The notes beneath the pieces were generated by a model that saw nothing but the letters and a program-made list of their open reading frames with translations, searched no databases and had not been told where the DNA came from. Of a stretch of 64,000 nt of DNA, positions 1 to 10,500 are shown piece after piece. A program made the translations under genes and the position numbers. The stretch covers positions 124,001 to 188,000 of the forward strand of contig CAWKCY010000005.1 in the NCBI GenBank assembly GCA_963848195.1, written 5' to 3'. The DNA comes from CAVQBP01 sp963848195. Its GTDB lineage: Bacteria > Bacteroidota > Ignavibacteria > Ignavibacteriales > Ignavibacteriaceae. Positions within the stretch are counted from its first letter, which is position 1. Every line of letters begins with the position of its first letter.

Positions 1-1263
1 TTCGTTTAATTCTCTGCTTTCTTCTGCAGTATTTTTTGCTTCTAAGGTTTTCTTCAGCTGGTCTTCAGTTGTTTTAACATCATTACAGGCATTTCTTACC
101 TGAAGAATTATAGCATCGTGCAGTAATTGTTTTTGATCTGTTATTTCATTTAATTTTGCTTTTGCCTCATCAACTTCACCTGATGTTCTGAATCCGGAAA
201 ATATCGGCATTTCCATCCCTAACCCTACGGTCCACATAGACTTATTATCTTTATTAACAAAGCCATACCGATAAGAATTTATATTCTGATCAAAACTGCC
301 GAATATTCCTATACTTGGTAAAAAACCGCTTTGTGCCTCATCAATCTTGGATTTAAATACTTCTACGGCAGAATTTACCTTAGACCAATCCGGATTATAG
401 TTATATGCAGTTGTTACTATGCTGTCTGCATTCAAACTGTAATTTATATTCGGAATTTCGTCTGAACTTACATCGAAATCGGCCGGCAAATTGCCACCGA
501 GAGAAAAACGCAAAGCTTCTTTTGATAATTCAATTTTCCCTTTAATTCCGGATACTAACGTCCGTATTTGATCAACAATCACTTTATTTCTTAAATAATC
601 AATTTTGGTTACCTTCCCCGAACCATTTTTGTACATACTTTCAGTAAGATTTAGAGTTGCTTCAAGTTTTTCCAAAGCATTCTCACCGATATTATATAAT
701 ACCTTTGTGAAAACTACAGAATAGTAGTAGCTTTTTACTTCAAACCTAATTTCCAGATCAGTTTTTTTGGTCTCCTGTTTGGCTATCTCAATGCCATATT
801 CAGCTTGCTTATTTATAGATTGTACTTTACCGCCGGTATATAATGGATAAGTAAGAGTTAAAGCGCCGTGTAAATTTTGTTTGTCCATTACTTTAGCATC
901 TTGTTCGGGAACAGGGATATCAAAATTCAAAGTAAGACCAGATAAATTAACGGGTAGGCTCATTTTAAATGAGGGGAGTACAAAAGTTGGATCCTGATCC
1001 ATTAAGCTATATACTGCCTTTAAAGCTAACTGCGGCCAATATCCCGATTCAGCCTGTTTTTTCTGAGCAGCTGCTATATTAACTCCTTCTTTTGCGGCAT
1101 CCATTTTATGATTGTTTTCCAGAGCAATTTCAATACAGTTTTTTAAGGAGAGCACTTTTACAAATTGATTATTTGTTGAATCTTGTGAAATTTCCTGAGG
1201 AAAAGAATTAGAATAGTTCAGAATAAATAAGAATGAACTTATTGCTACTATTTTTCCAATCAT
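1..1263 (-). CDS. TolC family outer-membrane efflux protein (C-terminus cut by window edge)
   Basis: The frame is open from an ATG at 1263 to the window edge, giving 421 residues without the C-terminus. A signal-like N-terminus (MIGKIVAISSFLFILNYSNS) is followed by two copies of the typical TolC/OEP pattern: long helices rich in Ala, Glu and Lys (LKNCIEIALENNHKM; ITDQKQLLHDAIILQ) and barrel segments such as LTLTYPLYTGGK and GLGMEMPIFSGFRTSG. The family forms trimeric outer-membrane channels that work with an inner-membrane pump and a periplasmic adaptor in efflux or type I export. Adaptor and pump genes would be expected beyond the left edge. The fold call is firm, the substrate is unknown. 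Confidence 0.85.
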   Translation of the reverse strand, partial: MIGKIVAISSFLFILNYSNSFPQEISQDSTNNQFVKVLSLKNCIEIALENNHKMDAAKEGVNIAAAQKKQAESGYWPQLALKAVYSLMDQDPTFVLPSFKMSLPVNLSGLTLNFDIPVPEQDAKVMDKQNLHGALTLTYPLYTGGKVQSINKQAEYGIEIAKQETKKTDLEIRFEVKSYYYSVVFTKVLYNIGENALEKLEATLNLTESMYKNGSGKVTKIDYLRNKVIVDQIRTLVSGIKGKIELSKEALRFSLGGNLPADFDVSSDEIPNINYSLNADSIVTTAYNYNPDWSKVNSAVEVFKSKIDEAQSGFLPSIGIFGSFDQNINSYRYGFVNKDNKSMWTVGLGMEMPIFSGFRTSGEVDEAKAKLNEITDQKQLLHDAIILQVRNACNDVKTTEDQLKKTLEAKNTAEESRELNE

Positions 1264-1575
1264 ATATAATCCTTTATTTTATTCAATTTAATCTTTTTCT
1301 CGAATGAATATCTAATCTTATCATTCTTATAAATAATAATTTAGGGACTGTCCCCTTTGAGAATACTATTATTCCGATTATATTATCGAAACTTTTGTAA
1401 AAATTATTAACGGAATGGACGAATTTTTATAAAAAGCTATAAATTCATATAATGCTTTATTAGATGAGTAAGTAACAGAACTGAGCAACTATCAGGGGAA
1501 GTTCAAAGAATGTAAGCCAAGCCTTATTGGCAATACCCTAATCTATTAAAAAGATTAGGGTATTAATGAAAGTTC
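1264..1575. other. Intergenic region
   Basis: No convincing gene. It holds the upstream region of the TolC-type gene, a short palindrome gggac-t-gtccc at 1344-1354, and near its right end a strong hairpin (listed separately) just after the stop of the large secreted protein. Confidence 0.5.
1532..1564 (-). terminator. Terminator-like hairpin after the T9SS protein gene
   Basis: A perfect 12-bp stem (aataccctaatc / gattagggtatt) with a 9-nt loop lies 12 bases beyond the stop codon of the minus-strand gene. There is no clear U-tract on either side, so it could be an mRNA 3' end stabiliser rather than a classic intrinsic terminator. Confidence 0.6.
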
Positions 1576-4500
1576 TCACTTCAATAAGATAAACTTCTTA
1601 GTTGCTAGGAATTCTCCTGCCTGAATTCTATAAAAGTATACACCACTTGCAATTCCACTTCCATCAAACTGAACTTTATATGTGCCGGGTAATTCCTGCC
1701 GATTTACAAGAGTTTTTACTTCCCTGCCCAAAATATCGAATACTTTTAACGATACAAATCTTGATTGTGGAATAATATATTCTATTGTTGTAGTAGGATT
1801 AAAAGGATTTGGGTAGTTCTGGTTTAAGACAAATGATGAGGGAATATTGGTCTTATTTGTTATTCCGTTAACACCGCTTTGTATATTCATAACCTTCCAC
1901 CCGATATTATTGCTAGCATGTATTTCCGGGAATGAATTATTAGGATCAAGCATAACATATATTCTAGGATTATAGGGAGTATTGTCGGGTATTTTCCAAT
2001 CAAAAGTGATTATCTTGTTCCCCCTTGCAGTTATAAAATCACTGGTTGAGAATGTAGATATTCCATTTAAACTTTGAATTAAGGTTCCACCATTTTCAGG
2101 ATTACCCAGATAAAATTTGGCTTCAACGGGTTGAGGAGTTGGAATTAAACTGAAATTATGAAGTCTAACTTGAATATTGACTGTATCCCCGGGCCTGGGA
2201 TTTTCCGGGTTAAACACCATTTCTTTTGTTTGCTGAAGTTTATCGGCGGAATAATTATAACCCTTATCATTATCCAGCCTCCATGGAAGAATTAATGCCG
2301 GATCAGATTGGTGGGCATATTTTTGCTGCCACCATGTCTCAGGTTGGTTTACACTTGCAGCACCGGGATTAACGGCATAATCCAGTACTAATGCACCATC
2401 CCTAGCCCAATAGGCATAAGGAGTAACAGTATAATATCCTCCGCCGGGAATACCGGGATTTATAGGTCCCAGATGCACAGAGAGCCCCTGGGAATATGTT
2501 ACTGTATTTGTAATAGTAGAAATAGAATCATGAGAATAATTCCCGTGAATTTCAAAGTTAGGGATAAACGGAATAGGAATATCAAAACTAAGTGAGGCGC
2601 CTGCATCAAACTTTACTTCATTAGTTGTAGTGGTTTGATTAGTTGATTGTTTTTCAAGCGACCAATCATAACCCGCACCGGAATTAACATCTAAAGTCAC
2701 TGCATCCGAAGTACTCCACCTTATAGCCTGTGAAAGGCTCGAATTATCGGAAGGATTAGTAATTTGATTGTACGACAATATGTTTCCGACTTCGTGGTTC
2801 GGAATATAAGAATCTCCTTCAGGGCTTTTACTCGGGAACCAGTCTCTTTGCTGTAATTTGGGAGAAGTTACCAGAGTATATCCTTCCATCATTCCGTTTG
2901 CATAGACCGGGTATTCCCAAACATCATAATCAACAACCATTGCATAAATATAATCGTCATTACTTGCTCTGGTGCTTTGTTTGATTGTAAAGCTTTCGGA
3001 ACTAGACTTAACTTTAGAAAAGTTATGCCCATAATCTGCATTTACTTTTGCTGTTACAGGAATTTCCAATTCAGGTATAACAAAAGTTCCAGAGGCGCTT
3101 CCTCCGACAGACCATCCAGTATGAAGTTCGGTTTGCATTTGAAAATCTGTTTGCGTGGTTGTAAAATAATCCGAATAGAAATTAGAGGTTTGACCATTAT
3201 AACTGCTACTAACATCAAAGCTAGTATCATTAAAAACATCAAAATGAGTTGGAGGAGCATTTAATATAACCAAGGGCTGAACAATATTGGTAACATGATA
3301 ATAAGTAGGATTACCAAGTCTTATGCTTTTACCATCAAAGTCTCCGGCAGTTAAAGCCCAGTAATATTCCACATTGTTTGTGACAATCGAATCTACTGTC
3401 ATTGAAATTCTTTCCGGGACCGATGTAATATTTCCGTTCACATCTACCACAGGTTCAAAAACATGGATGGAAAAAGTTGAGTACCAGGGTGAATTATCGG
3501 GCTCCCATTCAGTTGCGGACATGCAGGCTATTTCCGGAGTCCAAACAGAATCAGTTGGACTGGCATTCAAATCAGCCAGAACCAGGTCCGTATGAACTGA
3601 AAGATCCGGAATATTCACATTATTTGCGCCTCCTCCGCTTAAATGCAGAGTATCATTAACAGAAAATATATAAATAGAACCGGATGCATAAGCCACTATT
3701 TCATCATTGCCATTATGAGTAATGTCGCCAGTTTTGATATTGAGGGGCATGACAGAACTTCCAAGAGTTGATCTTACCATGTATAGATTGTCATAATTAA
3801 CATTAATTGTGTCTAAGTCCGGTGTAACAGATGCAGGCAATAAATAATCGTAAGTTTCGGAACCTGACCTATAAAGCACAAAGTCAAAAACAAATTGGTT
3901 TGCTACAGTACTGCTTTTAAAATTCCCTGTGGCAACATGAATTTCATTAACCGCATGATACGGATCGAAAAAATTGCTCGAAGTGAAAAAATCACTTTTA
4001 GTGACTTTGGGTACAATAGAGTAAGTTCCGTTATTATTTACATAATCGTAAATTTTAGCGGAAATTTTCCAGTTGTTTGAGGAATTAGAGGAATAAGTAG
4101 CAAGAACAATCTCATCTCTGCCGTTCCCGTTAAAATCCCCCGCTGCAATATCATATAGACCGGAATTATTTAATGAAGGGTCCATTGGAACATCAGCAAT
4201 AGTTGCTTGTTCTACAGGCATTAAAGTTGATGGTTCGACTTTAAATATAGTTATTTGAATTGCGGAGTCTTTATCCCAATATGCGATTGCAAATTCCGGG
4301 TTCTGATTGTTATCAAAATAACCTTTGATTAATCTAAATCGAATAGCTTGATAATTAATCGGATTCGGATATAAAACATTCGAAAGAGTTAAAATATTTT
4401 CCCCGGTCCAGTTCAAAGTATTTTTATCGATATCCGGTACAATAATATTAATAGAATTATTAGCTCCTTCCTCTGCAATAACGAGGTTATCCAATCCACT

Positions 4501-4791
4501 ACCAGTGAAGTCGCCCGTAATTGCATCAATCCTATTTCGACCGGAAACTGCAATATTAGTATCTGCAGCTGAAATAGTTGAATCCAAATAATAGCCACCT
4601 CCGCTGCCGGCATATCTGAAAGCTTGATGCTTCAGATGTATATTACCGCCGGAATGCCAAATGAGTGAAAGTTCATCCGAACTGCCTAGTTTATGGTGTC
4701 CGAAAAATGGATCCTGAGAAGTTTGAGTTTGACTAAATAGATTTCCAGATAACAAACAAGAAATAAAAAAACCATAAAAAAAAGTTTTCAT
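1576..4791 (-). CDS. Large secreted FG-GAP repeat protein with type IX secretion sorting domain
   Basis: 1071 residues. It opens with a signal peptide (KTFFYGFFISCLLSGNLFSQ). Residues about 85-500 carry calcium-binding FG-GAP/VCBS-like repeats, seen as GDFTGSGLDN, GDFNGNGRDEI and GDITHNGNDEI. The middle (about 510-830) is beta-rich, full of Ser/Thr and alternating polar/apolar stretches, and matches nothing I can name. Residues about 860-970 resemble a CARDB-like adhesion module (NPRPGDTVNIQVRLHN, DPNNSFPEIHASNN). Residues 986-1071 are a type A sorting domain of the type IX secretion system (NYPNPFNPTT, LGREVKTLVN, GVYFYRI). It is therefore probably exported across the outer membrane and kept at the surface. 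It follows the cytolysin-like gene by 234 bp on the same strand. Its job is unknown. Confidence 0.85.
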   Translation of the reverse strand: MKTFFYGFFISCLLSGNLFSQTQTSQDPFFGHHKLGSSDELSLIWHSGGNIHLKHQAFRYAGSGGGYYLDSTISAADTNIAVSGRNRIDAITGDFTGSGLDNLVIAEEGANNSINIIVPDIDKNTLNWTGENILTLSNVLYPNPINYQAIRFRLIKGYFDNNQNPEFAIAYWDKDSAIQITIFKVEPSTLMPVEQATIADVPMDPSLNNSGLYDIAAGDFNGNGRDEIVLATYSSNSSNNWKISAKIYDYVNNNGTYSIVPKVTKSDFFTSSNFFDPYHAVNEIHVATGNFKSSTVANQFVFDFVLYRSGSETYDYLLPASVTPDLDTINVNYDNLYMVRSTLGSSVMPLNIKTGDITHNGNDEIVAYASGSIYIFSVNDTLHLSGGGANNVNIPDLSVHTDLVLADLNASPTDSVWTPEIACMSATEWEPDNSPWYSTFSIHVFEPVVDVNGNITSVPERISMTVDSIVTNNVEYYWALTAGDFDGKSIRLGNPTYYHVTNIVQPLVILNAPPTHFDVFNDTSFDVSSSYNGQTSNFYSDYFTTTQTDFQMQTELHTGWSVGGSASGTFVIPELEIPVTAKVNADYGHNFSKVKSSSESFTIKQSTRASNDDYIYAMVVDYDVWEYPVYANGMMEGYTLVTSPKLQQRDWFPSKSPEGDSYIPNHEVGNILSYNQITNPSDNSSLSQAIRWSTSDAVTLDVNSGAGYDWSLEKQSTNQTTTTNEVKFDAGASLSFDIPIPFIPNFEIHGNYSHDSISTITNTVTYSQGLSVHLGPINPGIPGGGYYTVTPYAYWARDGALVLDYAVNPGAASVNQPETWWQQKYAHQSDPALILPWRLDNDKGYNYSADKLQQTKEMVFNPENPRPGDTVNIQVRLHNFSLIPTPQPVEAKFYLGNPENGGTLIQSLNGISTFSTSDFITARGNKIITFDWKIPDNTPYNPRIYVMLDPNNSFPEIHASNNIGWKVMNIQSGVNGITNKTNIPSSFVLNQNYPNPFNPTTTIEYIIPQSRFVSLKVFDILGREVKTLVNRQELPGTYKVQFDGSGIASGVYFYRIQAGEFLATKKFILLK

Positions 4792-5025
4792 GTTTAACCT
4801 TATTTTTGAAAAAAATTATTTTATATATTCGAAAAGAATTATCAAGTGAATATTTTTTGATTTCAAGAGGGGGATAAATTTTTATTTGATAATAGAACAT
4901 ATTGTTTACTTGTTTTGTGATGCAAAGATAATTGTGACATAAATAACAGAGTAAAAACATAGAATCTATTTTTAAATTTATTCGAAATAAATAAATAGGA
5001 ACTAGATTTTAATTAAATAGGATCT

Positions 5026-6684
5026 TTAATGTACACTAACTGCATAAGTTAGGTCGGTTGCACAATTGGAGCCTGGATTAGTTGACAAGGTTCTTGTGCC
5101 TGAAATGTCGCTCCAGCTTCCACCTGTACTAAAATTATGTGTAAATGATACCGCTTTATGATCCATTCTGCTATCAGCATAAACTTTTCCAAAAATATCT
5201 TTATCCCACTCCGTACAAATAAATTTTACAGTGAACTTATCTCCCATTTCACGTTTTAATTTAATAGAGAATGTTTTAGCGATACTAAGTTTCTCTCCAT
5301 CTGATTTGGTGATATTGTTTGCCGAATAAGAATTCAGTTTGTTTCCATTTTTATCGAGCAACTGAACTTCAAAAGAGAATTCACCGGCACCTTCAATACC
5401 ATCACAATCTCTTCTGACTATAAATTGATCAAGCCTGACATCTATATTATCAGTTAGTTTAACCGAAGAACATTCGGTAGCTGTATATTCAGTAAAGTAA
5501 CCAAGCTTTGCTAAGGAATTATCTTTTAAGTATCTAATTGTATAGGAGATCGGGAGGCCGGGATTATTTCTGGAATAGACAGCATTATCGCCTTCAATTA
5601 TGGGAACAAGATCATCAGCATTTTTAGCTGTAACGGCACTGGAAGAAACCGAAGCATTTCCTCCCAGTATTATAACTTCTATAGATGAATTTTTAAGTAT
5701 ATTTTTATACTCAGCTTCAAGTGAACCATCCACAGAAACACCGGCCGCATATTTAAACGCACTTTCGATTTCATAACTTGAAGCTTTATAACTTGTTTCC
5801 ATTCGAAACATAATTATTCGTCCATAGGTCACACTCTGTACATATGCCGGTGGAGTCGCATCATTCATTATGTTTTTTACCTGTTCAAGTGTAACGCCTT
5901 TGCTGAAAACTGCATCGGGTGAAGATGGAGAATCCATTGTTATTGTATAAAATGCCTGCTTATATACTGCCATTACTACGGTTTTTTCTTCGCTACTTTG
6001 ATAATTGAATTGAGCGCTGATATCCCCAGTTGCCCATTGAGCATTAAGCCCAACATCAAGGGCAATCTGTTTTGATGAATACGCTGTTTTCACTTTATAG
6101 GATGAGCTTGCCGAGTTTACATAACCCTCTTGATAAGCGTTAGCATTCCACCATTCCAGAGAACTATCAATAGCTGCTTGAATATTTGAGTTAATCGGAT
6201 TCTGTACCGTCTTTACGCCATTCCCGCCGATTCCAGGAAGATCAATTTTAAAAGTGACTGGAGCTCTCGGCAGTGTTATTGGATCGGGCAAGCCATCCAT
6301 CATTGATTGATTTCCCTTTACAAGTGCACCGGGCCAAATAACTCCGCTAGTCGGTCGAAGAATTGCAATATCTTCAAAATTCTGCTTTAAATTATATGTT
6401 GTACTAATACAGGTTACCTGAAGATCTCCTGAGCTGGAAGTTGAAGCTGATGTGTCTGATGAAACAACTTCTGTAGAAGAACCTTGCCCACCGGTATTTT
6501 GATAATCAAGCATCGATTCAGAATTGTAACTTAATTTCTGTATATAAGTATTAATAGATGCTCCATCATTTACAGTTACTGTTGGAGAAACCGGATCTTT
6601 TGTACATCCTGAATAAAGAAGAACTATAAACAAGAAGATAACCCCATTCCATTTTATGAAGCTGTTCCCTTTTCTTTTCATCAT
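5026..6684 (-). CDS. Cholesterol-dependent-cytolysin-like pore-forming lipoprotein
   Basis: 552 residues. The N-terminus is a lipoprotein signal with lipobox LYSGC (Cys27). The body carries landmark stretches of the thiol-activated cytolysin family in the right order: GVIWPGALVKGNQ, the IDLPG turn, a Tyr/Phe-rich VYKQAFYTITMD strand, PAYVQSVTYGRIIMF, the ILGGNA loop and SYTIRYLKDNSLA. These correspond to domains 1-3, including the sheets that become the transmembrane barrel. The Trp-rich undecapeptide (ECTGLAWEWWR-like) that marks cholesterol-binding domain 4 is absent. The C-terminal ~150 residues are a different beta domain. It is thus closer to the CDC-like proteins described in Bacteroidota than to Gram-positive toxins. 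Target membrane and partner are unknown. ATG at 6684; the alternative MKRK start is one codon later. Confidence 0.85.
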   Translation of the reverse strand: MMKRKGNSFIKWNGVIFLFIVLLYSGCTKDPVSPTVTVNDGASINTYIQKLSYNSESMLDYQNTGGQGSSTEVVSSDTSASTSSSGDLQVTCISTTYNLKQNFEDIAILRPTSGVIWPGALVKGNQSMMDGLPDPITLPRAPVTFKIDLPGIGGNGVKTVQNPINSNIQAAIDSSLEWWNANAYQEGYVNSASSSYKVKTAYSSKQIALDVGLNAQWATGDISAQFNYQSSEEKTVVMAVYKQAFYTITMDSPSSPDAVFSKGVTLEQVKNIMNDATPPAYVQSVTYGRIIMFRMETSYKASSYEIESAFKYAAGVSVDGSLEAEYKNILKNSSIEVIILGGNASVSSSAVTAKNADDLVPIIEGDNAVYSRNNPGLPISYTIRYLKDNSLAKLGYFTEYTATECSSVKLTDNIDVRLDQFIVRRDCDGIEGAGEFSFEVQLLDKNGNKLNSYSANNITKSDGEKLSIAKTFSIKLKREMGDKFTVKFICTEWDKDIFGKVYADSRMDHKAVSFTHNFSTGGSWSDISGTRTLSTNPGSNCATDLTYAVSVH

Positions 6685-6840
6685 ATTGCCCTTTCTTATA
6701 TTTGAATTATTAATTTTGAATTACTACTTTGATTTATTCTTTTGCATTTCTTTTTAGTTTTTTCCGATTCTACAGATAAACGCAGTATTTTTTTAAGAAA
6801 GTGATAACATCATTCAAAAAAAAATAAGGATACTTTAGAC
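6685..6840. promoter_or_regulatory. Divergent promoter region between cytolysin-like gene and sigma factor
   Basis: 156 bp of AT-rich DNA separate the two divergent starts and must hold the promoters for both sides. No consensus promoter or operator can be assigned with confidence. An AAGGA sequence about 12 bases before the TTG at 6841 is the only start signal seen. Confidence 0.4.
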
Positions 6841-7407
6841 TTGAGTGAAAATGAACAAATAACTCAACTATTAGCTCAATTAACAAACGGCAATAAACAG
6901 GTTGTTGATTCATTGATGCCTTTAGTTTATAAGGAGCTCCACCAGCTTGCATATTTAAACCTCAGAAGTGAACGAAGGGATCATACACTCAATGCAACAG
7001 CTCTAGTACATGAAGCTTATTTTAAGCTTATAGATCAAACCAGAGTAAATTGGCAGAACAGGGCACACTTTTACGCAATTGCATCACAAGCAATGAGAAG
7101 AATATTAATTAATTATGCATATCAACATAAGGCTCAGAAAAGAGGTGGAGAAAATGTGAAGATTACGTTTGTTGATGAAAATGTAATGCGTGAATCAAAG
7201 CCCGATGAACTTATAGCTCTTGATGAAGCACTTAATCAGCTACAAATGATAAATGAAAGACAAAGCAAAATAATAGAGTATTGGTTTTTTGTAGGGTTAA
7301 CCCATGAAGAAATTGCGGAAGTACTTGGATTATCAGTTCCAACTGTTCGTAGGGATTGGCGTCTTGCCCGTGCCTGGCTTAGCAGAGAATTAAAAAAGAT
7401 ATTATAA
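6841..7407 (+). CDS. ECF-like RNA polymerase sigma factor
   Basis: 188 residues. Region 2 (LAYLNLRSERRDHTLNATAL, with HEAYFKL) and region 4 (LTHEEIAEVLGLSVPTVRRDWRLA, a helix-turn-helix) match the ECF-like sigma subgroup with the conserved TLNATALVHEAY stretch. That group is common in Acidobacteria, Planctomycetes and Ignavibacteria and usually sits beside Ser/Thr kinases rather than anti-sigma factors. The start is TTG; the nearby ATG at 6851 is out of frame. The kinase gene follows after 99 bp on the same strand, so signalling through that kinase is the likely control. The regulon is unknown; the divergent cytolysin-like gene is an obvious candidate. Confidence 0.88.
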   Translation: MSENEQITQLLAQLTNGNKQVVDSLMPLVYKELHQLAYLNLRSERRDHTLNATALVHEAYFKLIDQTRVNWQNRAHFYAIASQAMRRILINYAYQHKAQKRGGENVKITFVDENVMRESKPDELIALDEALNQLQMINERQSKIIEYWFFVGLTHEEIAEVLGLSVPTVRRDWRLARAWLSRELKKIL

Positions 7408-7506
7408 TTTTTTATTCATAGTAACCCTCTTGATTCTAAACTTGCAAGCCAGAATCTGCAATCTTTTAATTTTTATAGCTTCAAATATGCTGAAAAGGAA
7501 ATATTA

Positions 7507-10500
7507 ATGAACAATGAACGGTGGGAAAAAATAGGGATAATATTTGAAGAAGCTTTAAAGCTTACAGAACCGGAAAGAACCGAGTTTATTTCAGATGCGT
7601 GTGGTGGGGATTCAGAACTGCTGGAAGAAGTTCGTTCTTTAATTGAAGCGGATACAAACATTCCTTCAGTGCTGCAAGGACAAGCATCTGATGCGATTCC
7701 TATACAATCCCTGAAAAATTATGAAGGAAAAATTATCGGGAATTATAGGATAATGAATCAGATTGCCGAAGGTGGAATGGGCTTCGTGTTTCTAGCTGAA
7801 AGAGCAGACGGACAGTTTGAGCAAAAAGTCGCTTTAAAAATAATAAAGCCAGGAATGAATTCTACTGAGATAATTAGAAGATTTCAATTTGAAAGACAAA
7901 TACTCGCCAGGCTTCAGCATCCAAATATAGCAAGGCTTTTAGATGGAGGCTTAACAGAAGAAAAACTGCCGTATTTTACAATGGAATATGTTGAAGGTGA
8001 GCCCATAGATCAATACTGTGATAAAAATAATTTATCTCTAAATGAACGGTTAAAATTATTTTCTGATGTATGTAATGCAATTAAATATGCTCATCAAAAT
8101 CTTGTTATTCATAGAGATCTAAAACCAAACAATATAATTATTAAAAAAGACGGAACAGTTAAACTGTTGGATTTCGGAATAGCAAAAGTATTTGCTGAAG
8201 ATGATTCGCTTGATCAAATTGCTTTAACGAGAACCGGTTTATATGTACTGACGCCTGAATATGCATCTCCTGAACAGATTAAGAGAGAATCTATTTCCAC
8301 TTCTACAGATATATATTCGCTTGGATTAATTCTGTATCAGCTTATAACCGGTAAAAAAGTATTTGAAATTAAGACCCGGTCTCCCCTGGAATTAGAAAAA
8401 ATTATTTGTTATACCGAACCGGTAAAACCAAGCTCTGCAATAAAACTATTGCTAGCAAAAAATAGATCTATTGCTGAACAGATCAGCATAGCACATAGAA
8501 CTCATGTCGATAAATTAATTAAAGCCTTATCTGGAGATCTTGATAATATTTGTCTAATGGCGCTTAGTAAAGAGCCGGAAAGAAGATACTCATCTACCGA
8601 ACAATTTCAACAAGACATTATAAATTATCTTGAAGGAAGGCCGGTTACAGCAAGACAGAGTACAGTCTATTATAGAACAAACAAATTTATAATCCGTCAT
8701 AAGATTGGTGTTATTTCCGCACTTTCAATTTTTCTAATAGCCGCATCTCTCACAACTTTTTATTTTATTCAGCTCAAGGAAGAACGGGATAAAGCTCAAA
8801 TTGAAGCAAAAAAGGCAGAAGAAGTTTCCAAGTTTTTAACAAATATCTTTAAACTTTCAGATCCATATCAAGCCAGGGGTGAAACAATTACAGCAAGAGA
8901 ATTACTTGATAGAGGCGCGCAGAAAATTAATCAGGAATTATCGACTCAACCTGATATTAAAGCCACAATGCTTAAGGTTATTGGTGATGTTTATACAAAC
9001 CTTGGATTGTTTGACAAATCCGAACCGCTTTTAAAAGAAGCTTTGAAAATTAGAAAGGAGTTTAGCAATAATGGGATTGAAGAAGCAAAGAGTCTGAGAG
9101 ACCTTGGTCAATTATACACCTTTGAAGGCGAATACTCTAAAGCCGATACTCTTTTAAGTAAAGCATTAGATATATATAAAATCAATTCTGCAAAGGAGGA
9201 TAATGACTATGGTTGGATTTTAGGTGATCTGGCGTGGGTTTTTAAATCAAGAGGCAATTATAGTAAATCAGAATTGTATTATAAAAAAGCTATAGAGGTA
9301 CTTAAGAGAAATAAAGAAAGTAGTAATGAAGATCTTTTAACTATGATGAATAATTTTGCACTTGAGCTGCATGAAGAGGGTAAGTATGCTGAAGCAGAAA
9401 AAATGTTTAAAGAAACTTTGAGATTGCAAAAGGAAATATACGGCAGCAAACCTCACCCAGAACTATCAACAACAACTTATAATCTAGCTGAATTACTTCG
9501 TGACCGGGGGAAATATGATGAAGCAGAAGAAATGTTTAAAACATCTCTTGCAATGGATACAAAACTCAGCGGTTCTGAGAATCCTGATGTTGCATACAGT
9601 TTACAAGGACTTGCAAGCGTATATAAGATAAAAGGAAATTTTAATGAAGCCCAAAAATTATTTCTTAAAGTGTTAAACATGAGAAAAAAATTTCTTGGAG
9701 ATAACCATCCCGATGTTGCTTATGCACTTTCCAATCTGGGTTTACTTTATTATGCCGAAGAAAAGTATGATTCGTCGCAAAACTATTATGAAAGGGGGCT
9801 TCTATTACACAAAAAATTAAATGGTCCGAATCATCCCTCAGTTGCTATTTGCTTAAATAAATTAGGATTTATCAATTATAAAAAAGGGAATTATAAAAAA
9901 GCAGAAAGCCAAATCAGACAGTCTATGCGAATAGAAGAAAAATCGATCGGGAAAAAAAATTTAACATATGCAAGTGATCTTTTGACGTTAGCATTTATAA
10001 AATCTGCTTTTAAAGACAATGATTCTATTGCCATTCTGAGTAAAGAAGTTGTGAAAACTGCTGAAGAATCGATGGGTACAGATAAAAGCCCATTTATGGC
10101 AGGATGTTATAACGGGATAGCAGAATTAGCTTTAAAAGTGAATAATTATAAAAAAGCTGACTCTCTTTACAACCGATCTATTAACATGTACAAACAAATA
10201 GCGGGTGCAGATAATTTGAACACAATAAATACTTCTTTTGATTATGCTAGACTTCTGATAAAAATAGATTCACTTAACAAAGCAACTGAAATCGTGGGCA
10301 AAAATCTGGAAATATTAAAGAAGAACTTTAAGGAAGATATCTGGGGAATTGCTGAAGGTAAGAGTTTATTAGGTGATATTTATCTGAAAAAGAAAGAATT
10401 CATGAAAGCTGAAAATTTGCTTTTAGATAGTTACTATTCATATAAAAAAGAATTTGGTCAAAATGATTTCCATACTAAAGAAATTGCAAAAAAACTTGTT

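Noticed and set aside
1344..1354. gggac-t-gtccc palindrome as a REP-type mobile repeat
   Set aside because: Only one copy was noticed in the window and the stem is 5 bp.
5026..6684. Classical cholesterol-binding cytolysin
   Set aside because: No undecapeptide or domain 4 signature, so cholesterol dependence cannot be claimed.
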